From assembly GCA_024235615.1 (NCBI GenBank), contig JACKMB010000003.1:62001-126000 (forward strand): DNA of 64,000 nt, read 5' to 3'. Below, in pieces: positions 41,223 through 50,197 of this stretch; within the stretch, counting starts at the first letter, position 1; each line of letters begins with the position of its first letter. The translations under genes and the position numbers were made by a program. The notes under the pieces were generated by a model, which worked only from the letters and a program-made list of their open reading frames with translations, did no database searches and had not been told where the DNA came from. This DNA comes from Thauera sp. (lineage in GTDB: Bacteria; Pseudomonadota; Gammaproteobacteria; Burkholderiales; Rhodocyclaceae).

Positions 41223-41276
41223 GGGTCGCTATGTAAAACTTTACATAGCGACCCCTATGCATAGCTCTCAACTATG
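41223..41276. repeat. RIT left end: 32-bp palindrome overlapping the 28-bp terminal repeat
   Basis: The palindrome has 15-bp arms, GGGTCGCTATGTAAA (41223-41237) and TTTACATAGCGACCC (41240-41254), around a 2-nt centre. Its right arm runs into the 28-bp terminal inverted repeat (41249-41276). Two inverted recombinase-binding arms around a short centre look like a tyrosine-recombinase crossover site, although the centre is shorter than the usual 6-8 bp. Confidence 0.75.
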
Positions 41277-41348
41277 CGTAGCGGCACCCCCCAGCATGGC
41301 TGTTCGCTCGGTCGACGGCCGTACTGGGGCGTGGTGTGCTTTGCATAG

Positions 41349-41970
41349 TTACAGGGTCTGTAGGAACCTCATCAGTTCGTCGCCGGCGCGGAAGCGCTTG
41401 AGCTTGATGTCAAGGGCTTCGAGCCGGGCAAGTGCCTTCTCCTTCATCTCCAGGTTGGCCTCGACGTAGCGGTGCGTCGTGTTCGTGCTCTCGTGGCCGA
41501 GCCACAGTGCGATCACGTTGAAAGGCACGCCGCTTTGCAGAAGATGCATGGCGGTCGTGTGCCTCAAGGTATGCGGGGAGATGTGCTTGGTCTTCAGGCT
41601 CGGCTGTTCTGCGCTGGCCCTGTCCACCGCCAGGGCCAGTCGCTGCGCCACGTTGCAGCGGGTCATCGGATGCCCGGATCGATTGGGCAGCAATGCCGCC
41701 GAATCACGCAGGTGCGGGTTGGCGTTTAGCCACACGCGGATGGCCGCCGCAGTGGTCTTCCACAGCGGCACCGAGCGATCCTTGCGACCCTTGCCATGCA
41801 GGTGAACGCAGGCCGCGCCGTCCAGCACCACGTCGACGACGCGCACGCCGACGATCTCCGAGACGCGCGCGCCGGTGTTGTACAGCAGGCTCAGCAGCAG
41901 GTGGTCGCGCTGCGACGTCCATTCCGTGCCAGGCTGTCCCAGCACGGCGATCATCTCCGGGCGCGTCAGG
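41349..41970 (-). pseudogene. RIT third tyrosine recombinase, C-terminal fragment
   Basis: Catalytic half of the third trio recombinase, cut off from its N-terminal half by the IS21-type element. It holds Arg in NTGARVSEIVGVRVVDV, SPHTLRHTTAMHLLQSG and LWLGHESTNTTHRYVEA, so the catalytic set is intact. Removing the insertion and one TCAGG copy joins it in frame to the upstream fragment (1,023 nt, 340 residues, junction LLGHLTRPEM). A start at MIAVLG could allow expression of the fragment, but it lacks the core-binding domain. Confidence 0.92.
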
Positions 41971-42054
41971 TGTCACTGACCGCCACAATAGAGCCACCGA
42001 TGATCGGCATATAGAAGCCACTCGAACCGGGCTCTGACGGACGTCGTTGGGGGG

Positions 42055-42843
42055 TCAAGAATCGATGTTTTTCGGGGTGCTGGCAAGAACGTTTTTCGCC
42101 CGATTCGGACCCTGTCGGGGCGCACGGTAAGAGGCCCCGTCGAGGGTGAGGCAGTAGGCGTTGTGGCGCAGGCGGTCGACGGTCGCCGAGGCGAGCAGCC
42201 GGTTGCCGGGGAAGGCCTGGTCCCACTCGGTGAAGTCGAGGTTGCTGGTGACGATGGTGGCAGCACGCTCGTAGCGCTCGGCGATGAGGTCGTGCAGATC
42301 CTCGTCGGCGGGGGCGCGAAGGGGTTTGAGGCCGAAGTCGTCGATGATGAGCACCGGCACGCGGGCCAGTTGCTGCAGCTTTCGCTCATAGGTGCCGACC
42401 GCGCGGGCGGCGTTCAGGCTGGCGAGCAACTGCGCGCAGGAGGCGAAGAGGACGTCGTGCCCCTGACGCACGGCGCAGTGCCCGAGCGCCTGCGCCAGGT
42501 GGCTCTTGCCGGTGCCGCAAGGGCCGACGATCAGCACCGGGGCGCGCTCGTCGATGTAGCGCCCGGTCGCGAGGTCATGGACCAGGGCGCGGTTGGTCGA
42601 GGGCAGGCGGTCGAACTCGAAGCCTTCGAGCGTCTTGGTGGCGCGGAAGGCTGCGCGGCGCAGCCGGGTGCCGAACTTCTTCTGCTCGCGCCGGGCGATC
42701 TCGTCCTGGATCAGCAGGGCAAGAAACTCCGTGTAGGCGAGCTTGGCGTCGATGGCCTGGCGGTTGCGGGCGTCGAGCGAATCGAGGATGCCGGAGAGGC
42801 GCAACTGCTTGAGCTGCGGCGCCAGTTCGGTGGCAGGGTTCAT
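42055..42843 (-). CDS. istB: IS21-family helper ATPase IstB
   Basis: A 262-residue AAA+ ATPase that assembles on target DNA and activates the IstA transposase. Walker A is GPCGTGKSHLAQAL (about residues 108-121), and Walker B is VPVLIIDDFGLKPL. The N-terminal helical region has the IstB pattern LKQLRLSGILDSLDARNRQA. It lies 42 nt downstream of istA. Length and motifs are normal, so it is probably functional. Confidence 0.95.
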   Translation of the reverse strand: MNPATELAPQLKQLRLSGILDSLDARNRQAIDAKLAYTEFLALLIQDEIARREQKKFGTRLRRAAFRATKTLEGFEFDRLPSTNRALVHDLATGRYIDERAPVLIVGPCGTGKSHLAQALGHCAVRQGHDVLFASCAQLLASLNAARAVGTYERKLQQLARVPVLIIDDFGLKPLRAPADEDLHDLIAERYERAATIVTSNLDFTEWDQAFPGNRLLASATVDRLRHNAYCLTLDGASYRAPRQGPNRAKNVLASTPKNIDS

Positions 42844-42885
42844 GGTGAGGCTCCTTGGGTGAAGTGGGCGCGCGCTGCGCCCGGG

Positions 42886-44433
42886 TCAGTGAAACGTGGG
42901 GCCGTCGTCTTCGAACAGCGACGCGGTGGCGCGCGCGAAGCGCGCACGGCCGGCATAGGGCTCGGGGGTGATCGTGCTCACCGGGGCGAGGTCATGACCG
43001 CCGGCGAGGATGGTCTTGACGGTGCGGTAGTGCGGGCTGTCGTGGGCGATGGCCCGCTCGCACGCGGCCTCGAGGCGTGCGGCGCCGTACTGGCCTTTGA
43101 GCGCGAGAACGCCCTGGGCGGCCCGCAGGCGCTCGCTGACGCGGTCTGAGAGCAGTTGCCCGATCAGCTGCGCGCACGCGTCTCCGATCTCGCGGGCCTG
43201 CTGCAGACACCAGCTGCGGTCGTGCGCGAAGAAGCGCTGGGCGGCCGGCGGCAGATGGTCGGAAACGGTGCGACGCTCGCCGGGGCGCCGCGCGCGAGCA
43301 TGCGTGGCGACGGGCTTGAAGTCGTGATAGACGGTGACCACGGCGTCGGTGGCCCGCAGCCACAACGCCTTGCCCACCAGCGCGAACGGCACCGAGTACA
43401 GCGCGCGCTCGAAGCTGACGTGGCAGTCGCGATGCACCGTCACCGCGTGCCAGGTGCCCAGATCCGGCGGCACCTCGGGCAGCGGCAGCAAGGTGCTGCG
43501 CTCGACCGCGAAGGTGTCGAGCGGGCGCACGCGGGTGGTGCCGTGAATGCGCAGCCCGGCTTCCTTCAACACCCACTCGCGCACCTGCGCGTTCAGATCG
43601 GCCAGATCGCGGAAGCTGCGCGTGGGCAGGAAATTGCCCTTCACGTATTTGACGCCGGCCTCGACGATGCCCTTCTTCTGCGGGTCGTGCGGCGGGCAGG
43701 CGTCGATTCGGAAGCCGTAGCCTTCGGCACACTCGGCGTAGGCGCGCTGCACCTGCGGATCGTGCATGCACGCGCGGGTGATCGCGCACTTGGCGTTATC
43801 GATGATGAGCCGCGCGGGCACGGCGCCGAACCACTCGAAGGCGCGACGGTGACAGCCGAGCCAGGTGCGCACGCTCTGGTCCCAGACGAACTCCACGTAC
43901 TGGTGACGCGAGAAACAGAGCGTCATCACGAATGCCCAGGTGCGGCGGATCTCACCCGTGGCCGGATCGACCAGGTGGGGACCGGCGCCGAAGTCCACCT
44001 GCGCGGCTTCGCCCGGCGCAAAGGTCAGGCGCACCGTCGTCTCGGGGGGCTGCTCGCGGCCGATCTGGGCGATCAGCCGGCGCACGCTGGAGTAGTGCCC
44101 GCTGAACCCGTGCTCGCGCTTGAGCGTGGTGTGGATCACCACGCCGGAGACGCCCTGCCCGAGCCACTGCTCGACCAGCGGCCGGTACGCGGCAATCGAG
44201 GACTGGGCCGTCACCGGCAGCTTCGGCTGCCCGAGCGCAGCGGCGATCTCGGCGTCCTCGGGCAAAGGACGCTCGGGATCGAGCCAACCCTGGGCGCGAG
44301 CCAGCTCGCGGAATCGGGCCGCCTTGCTGCGCCCCATCAGTTTCGAGCGCGCGATCTCGCGCTCGGAATCGCCCTGGCGCATGCGCATCAGGGCCTGGCG
44401 GTACTCGTACATCTCGATGCTCCTGCGGGCCAC
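42886..44433 (-). CDS. istA: IS21-family transposase IstA
   Basis: A 515-residue DDE transposase. The N terminus has a helix-turn-helix (MYEYRQALMRMRQGDSEREI). The integrase core has the first Asp in EAAQVDFGAGPHLVD, the second in ARLIIDNAKCAI, and Glu in QKKGIVEAGVKYVKGNF. The C-terminal IstA domain follows. Two starts are possible: GTG after AGGAGGT, or ATG seven codons later after AGGAG. The GTG was used here. It is complete. Confidence 0.94.
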   Translation of the reverse strand: MARRSIEMYEYRQALMRMRQGDSEREIARSKLMGRSKAARFRELARAQGWLDPERPLPEDAEIAAALGQPKLPVTAQSSIAAYRPLVEQWLGQGVSGVVIHTTLKREHGFSGHYSSVRRLIAQIGREQPPETTVRLTFAPGEAAQVDFGAGPHLVDPATGEIRRTWAFVMTLCFSRHQYVEFVWDQSVRTWLGCHRRAFEWFGAVPARLIIDNAKCAITRACMHDPQVQRAYAECAEGYGFRIDACPPHDPQKKGIVEAGVKYVKGNFLPTRSFRDLADLNAQVREWVLKEAGLRIHGTTRVRPLDTFAVERSTLLPLPEVPPDLGTWHAVTVHRDCHVSFERALYSVPFALVGKALWLRATDAVVTVYHDFKPVATHARARRPGERRTVSDHLPPAAQRFFAHDRSWCLQQAREIGDACAQLIGQLLSDRVSERLRAAQGVLALKGQYGAARLEAACERAIAHDSPHYRTVKTILAGGHDLAPVSTITPEPYAGRARFARATASLFEDDGPTFH

Positions 44434-44637
44434 CGCCTACCTCCTGCCGAACAAAAAGGCAGCAGGGTAGCGATGGACCGGTCAAGGTCGAGACGTCCGT
44501 CAGAGGAAAAGTGGCTCCATTACGCCGATCCGCGACTGGCTCCTATATGCCGATCACGGACTGGCCTCAATGTGCCGATCACGCGGTGGCTCCATTGTGC
44601 CGATCATCAACTGGCTCCAATGTGCCGGTCGGTGACA

Positions 44638-45043
44638 TCAGGTGACCCAGCAGCGGCCGCTCGAAGCGTTTCATCGGCACGGCCATCGCGCGCTCGACGG
44701 TATGCAGCGCCGTCACGTCGCGTCGGCCGGCGAACTTCAGGAATGCCCTCAAGGCGGTAAGCCGCAGGTTGCGACTGCGCACCGAGTTGTGCCGCTCGTG
44801 TTCCAGGTGGGCCAGGAACTTCAGGATCAACTCCGGCGTGATGTCCCCGAGTTGCATGGCGATTGGCGGCTTGCCCAGCTGCTTGGCCGCATACCCGAGG
44901 AACAAGGTCATCGCGTCGCGGTAGCAGGCCACGGTACGCGGGCTGAGTGCGCGCTGTGCGACCAGGTACTCGGTGAAGAATTGCTGCACCAGCGCCGGGA
45001 AGCTTGGCGGAGAGCCCTTTCGGTTGAGTCGCGCTTCACCCAT
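44638..45043 (-). pseudogene. RIT third tyrosine recombinase, N-terminal fragment
   Basis: The first about 135 residues of the third trio recombinase: the core-binding domain with ALVQQFFTEYLVAQRALSPR and RNLRLTALRAFLKFAGRRD. It ends at MKRFERPLLGHL where the IS21-type element enters; the fused reading then continues a few codons into the IS end. The start overlaps the second recombinase stop by 8 nt. The catalytic half lies on the far side of the insertion. Confidence 0.92.
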
Positions 45044-46001
45044 GGTTGAGCTCCGGCATGCACGACTCGAAGCGCTGGGCGGCCACCGCCATCAATTCCG
45101 GCACCGCCTGCAGGTACCAGTAGGTGTTGGTCACCATCGCGTGACCGACGTAGGTCGACAGCGACAGCATCGCCGCGTCCACGTCGATGCCCTGTTGCTG
45201 CCACAGCAGGATGCGCCTCACCACGAAGGTGTGCCTCAGATCATGGATGCGCGGTGCGTGGTGCGTACCACGGTTGATCCACCCCAGTTCGCGGCCCAGC
45301 GTGGCAAAGACGTGCTCCACCTGATGCCGGTGCATCGGCTTGCCGAACAGGCGACCCCGTGTGCCGATGAAGAACGGCGCGTCGTCGTCGCGTGAGGCGC
45401 CCGCCACGTCCCGAGTCCAGCGGTATTGGCCCAAGGCCTTGACTGTGCTCGGATGCAGCGGCACCTGGCGCGACTTGGCGAACTTCGTGCGCCGGATCGT
45501 CAGCAGGCCGCGCCTGAGATCCACGTCGTCAAGGTTCAGCGACAACGCCTCGGACAGGCGCAGTCCGCAGCTTGCAATCAGGCCGAACAGCGTCTCGTAG
45601 ACCAGGCCGCGCAGGCCGGGATTGGGGCCGAGCTGACGCGCGGCGGCCAGCAACTGCTGCACTTCCTCTTGGCTGTAGATGTGCGGCGCCTGGCGCTCGG
45701 GCAGCCGACCGAAGATCGTGTCGTCGGGTACTTCTGTGGCCGGCTCGAATTGCTGCATCCAGCGCGTGAAGGAGCGCAACTGCTTGAGCCGTCGCGCCCA
45801 GGTCCGGGGATCGACGCTTGCGTGGCTATCCAGACGCGCCCACTGGGCCATGACCTCCAGGGTCAGGGGGCCGCGATGGCGTGTACGCCGAACATACTCG
45901 GCCAAGCTACGCAGGCTGTAGGCGGCCGAACGCAGTTGGAAGCCCAGGGTACGACGCTCAGTGAGGTAGCGCTCCACGAGCGCAGTCAGTCCTATCGTCA
46001 T
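45036..46001 (-). CDS. RIT second tyrosine recombinase
   Basis: A 321-residue recombinase. The N-terminal domain is TIGLTALVERYLTERRTLGF. The catalytic set is Arg in ASCGLRLSEALSLNLDDV, Lys in RRTKFAKSRQVPL, IHDLRHTFVVRRI (HxLRH), and His plus Tyr in YVGHAMVTNTYWYLQAV. Its ATG overlaps the stop of the first recombinase by 4 nt (ATGA), and its stop overlaps the start of the third, so the trio is translationally coupled. The fragment HHAPRIHDLRHTF is typical of RIT second proteins. Confidence 0.93.
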   Translation of the reverse strand: MTIGLTALVERYLTERRTLGFQLRSAAYSLRSLAEYVRRTRHRGPLTLEVMAQWARLDSHASVDPRTWARRLKQLRSFTRWMQQFEPATEVPDDTIFGRLPERQAPHIYSQEEVQQLLAAARQLGPNPGLRGLVYETLFGLIASCGLRLSEALSLNLDDVDLRRGLLTIRRTKFAKSRQVPLHPSTVKALGQYRWTRDVAGASRDDDAPFFIGTRGRLFGKPMHRHQVEHVFATLGRELGWINRGTHHAPRIHDLRHTFVVRRILLWQQQGIDVDAAMLSLSTYVGHAMVTNTYWYLQAVPELMAVAAQRFESCMPELNHG

Positions 46002-47281
46002 GACAGCCTCCCTGTCGCGGCGGCGGCAGCGGCGGAGGTCCCGGGCCAAGGCAGGGCCACTTCGACAAGACGGCTGCCGTCGAGCTTGGCGTAGATCAGC
46101 GTCGTGTTTAGCGAGCGATGCCGCAGCACGTCGGCCACCTCCTTGAGCGAGGAACCGCCGGCCAGCAGACGGCTGGCCATCGTGTGACGCAACAGGTGCG
46201 AACGCGTATGCGCAAGACCGGCGCGCGCATAGGCTTGGCGGATGGTCTTGCGCACGAGGTCCGGCCCGATGGGTCGCTCGCGCGGCGTCATATGCCGGGC
46301 GAAGACCATCCGGTGCTGGGTCTTGGGCCGCTCGTCGCGCAGGTACAGGGCGATGGCGCGCCCTGTTGCTTCAGGCAAGGGCATTATGTCTTCACGCCGG
46401 CCCTTGGTGCGGCGCAGTGTGATCGTGCCGGCTTCCCAGTCGATGTCGTCCAGGTTCAACCGTGCGACCTCGCTGCTTCGCAGGCCCAGATCGAGCGCGC
46501 AGCGCACTATGGCGTCGGCGCGCAGCATCGACGGGCCGCTCTGGCCAAGGGCGGCTTCGAGTTGTTCGACCTCTGCCGGCTCCAGCGACTTGGGCAACGA
46601 TGCCAGCTGCCAGTTCGCCGGATAGGCCAGGGCACCAACCAGCGCATGGGTACGGTCGCCCAGCGACGCACGCCAGCGGAAGTAGCCGCGCAGGGAGGAG
46701 ACCACGGCGCCCAGACTCGACGGTGTCCTGTAGTTCTTGGCCTGCGAGGCGAAGAAGCGTCGTACGTGCTCGGCAGTGAGGACCTCGAACCGGATGTCGC
46801 CATCACCGAAGTGCTTGCGAAGAAGTGCCCCGACTAGGCGAAGCGCACCCTCGCGGGTCTTAGGGGCAAGTCCTCGGACCTGTGTCATGTACTGGTCGTA
46901 GCGACGCAGTTCCTCCCCGACTGCCGTCTCGTCCTGTGGCTTGGGCCTGATGGCACCGGCCTCGCGCAGCACGACCAGAAGGTGCGCCAATGCAGCGCGC
47001 ACGCAAGCTGGGTGACGGGCACTCGTCTTGCAGTTGCATTGGGGAAGATGGCCCTTGAGGAACTCGACCACGAGCGTCTCATCGACGTCGGCCAGACCCA
47101 GGTTGGTCTGGTGCATCCACCTCGAAAGGTGCATCACGGCCGCTTCGCAGCTGCGCACATAGCCGGCGGCGTTGCCGCGACCGAGCAGGTACTCGCGGTA
47201 TGCCGGAACATGCCGCTCCAGCTGAGTACAGCCGCGCGTGCGGACAGAGGATTCGGATCGCGAAGAAAGGGGGGATCGCAT
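45998..47281 (-). CDS. RIT first tyrosine recombinase
   Basis: A 427-residue recombinase, the longest of the trio as is usual. It has an extra N-terminal segment with a Cys/His patch (QCNCKTSARHPAC, about residues 81-93). A core-binding domain follows, then the catalytic set: Arg in DLGLRSSEVARLNLDDI, Lys in RRTKGRREDI, SHLLRHTMASRLLAGG, and His plus Tyr in VLRHRSLNTTLIYAKLD. GGAG lies 7 nt before the ATG. The Ala-rich tail (SAAAAAATGRLS) overlaps the next gene. It appears intact. Confidence 0.93.
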   Translation of the reverse strand: MRSPLSSRSESSVRTRGCTQLERHVPAYREYLLGRGNAAGYVRSCEAAVMHLSRWMHQTNLGLADVDETLVVEFLKGHLPQCNCKTSARHPACVRAALAHLLVVLREAGAIRPKPQDETAVGEELRRYDQYMTQVRGLAPKTREGALRLVGALLRKHFGDGDIRFEVLTAEHVRRFFASQAKNYRTPSSLGAVVSSLRGYFRWRASLGDRTHALVGALAYPANWQLASLPKSLEPAEVEQLEAALGQSGPSMLRADAIVRCALDLGLRSSEVARLNLDDIDWEAGTITLRRTKGRREDIMPLPEATGRAIALYLRDERPKTQHRMVFARHMTPRERPIGPDLVRKTIRQAYARAGLAHTRSHLLRHTMASRLLAGGSSLKEVADVLRHRSLNTTLIYAKLDGSRLVEVALPWPGTSAAAAAATGRLS

Positions 47282-47409
47282 GGCAGTCTCCAGGTAGTGG
47301 AGCCGCCAGTGAACCTGGGCCGCAAAACTATGTGTAGCTGCTCACGCCCGAGTGCGCAGCTTCCCCGCGTAATTGCTGATCAAATGCCATCCCGCCGGCT
47401 GCGACTAAA

Positions 47410-47437
47410 CATAGTTGAGAGCTATGCATAGGGGTCG
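47410..47437 (-). repeat. RIT right terminal inverted repeat
   Basis: 28 bp, the exact inverse of the left terminal repeat. Outside it the two RIT ends differ: the left continues into a palindrome, while here the sequence passes directly into GTTGAACTAAACC of the IS91-type unit. That unit may therefore have replaced the outer part of the RIT end. The 128 nt between the first recombinase and this repeat hold no gene. Confidence 0.88.
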
Positions 47438-47555
47438 TTGAACTAAACCGCTGACGCGGTGGCCGCGAACCCTAGCGCCACCGCGTTTTTCATGACGTCT
47501 GCGCCGACGACCTACCTTGAAACCGGGGATGTCCCCGTGTTCAAGGAGAAGTGTC

Positions 47556-48404
47556 ATGAGCCCCTTACGTCAGCAGATGATCGACGCGATGGTGCTGCGC
47601 GGATTGGCACGGCGCACGCAGCAGGCCTACCTGTCGGTGGTGGCGCAGTTGGCCGCGCACTACCACTGCAGTCCCGACCGCCTCGATGCCGCGCAGGTGA
47701 AGGCCTGGTTGCTGCACCGGATCACCGAGCGGCACCTGGCCTACACGACCGTGAACCAGGCCGTGTGCGCCCTGAAGTTCTTCTTCGACATCGTGCTGGG
47801 CCGCACGGCCGAGGCCATCACGATTCCCTACGCGCACACGCCGCAGCGTCAGCCGGAGATCCTCTCGCGCGAGGAACTGGCGCGACTGTTCGAGGCGGCC
47901 GCCAATCTGCGCACGCGCACACTGTTGATGACGGCCTACGCGGCCGGACTGCGGGTGTCCGAGGTGTGCGCGCTACGCGTCGCCGACATCGACAGCGCAC
48001 CGGATCGCATGTGCATCCGGGTGGTGGCGGGCAAGGGTGGCAAGGATCGCTACACGCTGCTCAGCCCGAGCCTGCTCGAAGCGCTGCGCGTCTATTGGCG
48101 CATCTGCAAACCCCGCGTATGGCTGTTCCCTCGCGCCACCGACGCCGCCCAGCCGTTCGACATCAGCAGTGCGCAACGTGCGTACTACCGTGCCCGCGAC
48201 CGGGCTGGTATCACCAAGACGGGCGGCATCCACACGCTGCGCCACGCCTTCGCCACCCATCTGCTCGAGGCCGGCGTCGATCTGGCCACGCTCGCGAAGC
48301 TCCTGGGCCACGGCCACCTGTCGACCACGCAGCGCTACCTGCATCTGGCGCGTCCGGGTTCAGTCGCCCACGACAGCCCGCTCGATCTGCTGCGCCGGCT
48401 CTGA
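47556..48404 (+). CDS. Tyrosine recombinase of the IS91-type unit, copy 2
   Basis: 282 residues, the same protein as in copy 1 as far as the translations show; the nucleotide differences are silent. All catalytic residues (R, K, HxxR, H, Y) are present. The start follows AAGGAGAAGTGTC. Confidence 0.92.
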   Translation: MSPLRQQMIDAMVLRGLARRTQQAYLSVVAQLAAHYHCSPDRLDAAQVKAWLLHRITERHLAYTTVNQAVCALKFFFDIVLGRTAEAITIPYAHTPQRQPEILSREELARLFEAAANLRTRTLLMTAYAAGLRVSEVCALRVADIDSAPDRMCIRVVAGKGGKDRYTLLSPSLLEALRVYWRICKPRVWLFPRATDAAQPFDISSAQRAYYRARDRAGITKTGGIHTLRHAFATHLLEAGVDLATLAKLLGHGHLSTTQRYLHLARPGSVAHDSPLDLLRRL

Positions 48405-48416
48405 GGCCGAGCGGCC

Positions 48417-49601
48417 ATGGACCGGCCCACGCTGGCCGGCATCCTGCGCACGCACGGCAGCACCTACCGCCGGGGCCATACGCTGTCGCCCACCCAGGCG
48501 CGGGCCTGGCGGGCGATCGTCGACTGCCGCACCGCCGCGCTCGGCGGCGTACGCGAGCGTTGCGCAAACTGCGGCGCCGAGCGCCATGTCTGGCGCTCGT
48601 GTCGCAACCGCCATTGCCCGCAGTGCCAGACGCGGGCCAAGGAGACCTGGCGTGCGGCGCGCCTGCGCGAGGTGCTGCCGGTGCCCTACGCGCACTGGGT
48701 GTTCACGCTGCCCCACGCGCTCAATCCGCTGGCGATCCGGCACCCGCGCTGGCTCTACGGCGCGCTGTTCGACAGTGCGGCGGCCACCTTGCTCGAGCTC
48801 GCCGCCCACCCGCGCTGGCTGGGCGCCGTGCCCGGCTTCAGCCTCGTGCTCCACACTTGGAGCCAGGACCTGCGCATGCACCTGCATGTGCACGCCCTGA
48901 TCACCTGTGGTGGGCTCGACGCCGAGGGCAGATGGCGCACACCGGTGCGCGGCCCGCGCTTCCTGTTTCCCGTCCAGGCCGCCTCGAAGGTGTTTCGCGG
49001 CAAGTTCCTGACGCGACTCGACGCGGCTCACCGCAGCGGCGAGTTGCCCGACGATCCGCACGCTGCGCCGGGTGCATGGCAAGCCCGACGCCGCGCGCTG
49101 CTGGCGCACGACTGGGTGGTCTACGCCAAGCCGCCGCCGGGCGGGCCCGCCCAAGTGCTCGACTACCTTGCCCGCTACACGCACCGCGTGGCGCTCTCGA
49201 ACGACCGCCTGCTCGGCTGCGATGCGGGCCAGGTACGCCTTCGGGTGCGCGACAACGGAACCGGCGGCAAGCGTACGGTGAGCCTGCCGACCGACACCTT
49301 CATCGGACGCTTCCTGCGCCACGTGCTGCCGGCCGGCTTCAAGCGCCTGCGCCACTACGGGCTGCTTGCCTGCGGCCACAAGCGGGCCCGGCTTGCCGCC
49401 GCCCGTGCGGCACTCCAGACGCCCGCACCACAAGCGACGGTGATCGAAGCGGCCGAACACTTCCTCGCGCGCGTAAGCGGGGAGGACCCGCGATGCTGCC
49501 CGCACTGTGGAATCGGGCGTTGGCACACGGTCGAGATCGTCATGGCTCGCCGGTACGATCCGCCCGCACTGGCGCCGCGCTGTCGGGATGGGCCGCCATG
49601 A
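48417..49601 (+). CDS. IS91-family transposase (Y2 HUH), copy 2
   Basis: A 394-residue HUH transposase with H157-V-H159 and the Y250/Y254 pair, as in copy 1. Three substitutions are seen near the N terminus: Ser20 to Gly, Ala22 to Thr, and Val77 to Thr. The rest is identical by eye. It should be functional. Confidence 0.94.
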   Translation: MDRPTLAGILRTHGSTYRRGHTLSPTQARAWRAIVDCRTAALGGVRERCANCGAERHVWRSCRNRHCPQCQTRAKETWRAARLREVLPVPYAHWVFTLPHALNPLAIRHPRWLYGALFDSAAATLLELAAHPRWLGAVPGFSLVLHTWSQDLRMHLHVHALITCGGLDAEGRWRTPVRGPRFLFPVQAASKVFRGKFLTRLDAAHRSGELPDDPHAAPGAWQARRRALLAHDWVVYAKPPPGGPAQVLDYLARYTHRVALSNDRLLGCDAGQVRLRVRDNGTGGKRTVSLPTDTFIGRFLRHVLPAGFKRLRHYGLLACGHKRARLAAARAALQTPAPQATVIEAAEHFLARVSGEDPRCCPHCGIGRWHTVEIVMARRYDPPALAPRCRDGPP

Positions 49602-50197
49602 ACACTCACGCGCCCCCATCTCAATCCTCGCTGATGCGGCTTTCGCACCGGCAGGCCGTGGCACGTTCCCAGACTGGCGAACGCGACCGACACCGCACGC
49701 CCGACGCACGCCCGGCGCTCGATTGCGGCCGATTACGGCGATCGTCGCGAACGCTGAGCCGTGACCGGCCACCCGCTGATGCCAAGATCCAGTCGCGCCC
49801 TATCCGATGTGGATGAGCCGCGCGTAGAATCCCCAGCATCACCGCCTAAGCGGCGGTTCAGTTCAACAAGGCTTATCCCTCGCGGCAGGCGCCCGCGCAC
49901 TGAACGGCGCTTGCGGCGCGAGGGATAAACCCTATTCGTTAGGGTGAATTGAGGATTCCGGCGAGCGGCCATCCCCTCCGCATGCAACCGCAGAATCGAA
50001 GGACGAAGCAGGCCGACCAAGAGCCCCTCCGCTCGAACGACGATTGCCGTTGCGCCAGCAAAGGATGTCGACGAGTCCGCAACGCCGCCACCCACGAAAA
50101 TTAGGCGTCCATCGCACGAACCCAGTCCTCCACCCGCAGCCCTGCCGACCTGGCGGCTCTGCGACAATGCCGAGCCCTGTCCCCTGCCTGTTTGCCG

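Larger units (their letters stand above)
41971..44637 (-). mobile_element. IS21-family insertion sequence, 2,667 bp
   Basis: The ends start TGTCACTGACCGCCACA and TGTCACCGACCGGCACA (read inward) and are flanked by the 5-bp duplication TCAGG (41966-41970 and 44638-44642). Several subterminal repeats of the TGGCTCCAATGTGCCGATCA type lie inside the right end, as in other IS21 elements. Two genes, istA and istB, fill the element on the same strand. It sits inside the third RIT recombinase; the host frame is restored when it is removed. Confidence 0.95.
41223..47437 (-). mobile_element. Recombinase-in-trio (RIT) element, interrupted by an IS21-family element
   Basis: Three adjacent tyrosine recombinase genes on one strand overlap by 4 and 8 nt, the hallmark of RIT elements. 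A 28-bp perfect inverted repeat marks the ends: it starts CGACCCCTATGCATAGC at 41249-41276 and recurs inverted at 47410-47437. The third gene is split by an IS21-type insertion, so the trio is currently broken. Without that insertion the element would be about 3.5 kb, a normal RIT size. Its right repeat touches the left end of the second IS91-type unit. Confidence 0.88.
47437..49941 (+). mobile_element. IS91-family unit with accessory tyrosine recombinase, copy 2 (2,505 bp)
   Basis: Same length, order and orientation as copy 1. By eye the two are identical over most of their length. Differences cluster in the first about 270 nt and around the start of the transposase gene, and none was found from about 300 nt into the transposase to the right end. 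Both subterminal hairpins are preserved. The right flank (GGGTGAATTGAGG) is unrelated to that of copy 1. Confidence 0.9.

Noticed and set aside
35523-49941. Classical composite transposon
   Set aside because: IS91-type elements move by rolling circle and do not form DDE-type composites; no target duplication flanks the whole region.
49733-50167. Minus-strand open frame spanning the IS91-type right junction
   Set aside because: It runs across the element boundary, has no Shine-Dalgarno, and its residues (GGG, Arg-rich) do not look like a conserved protein.
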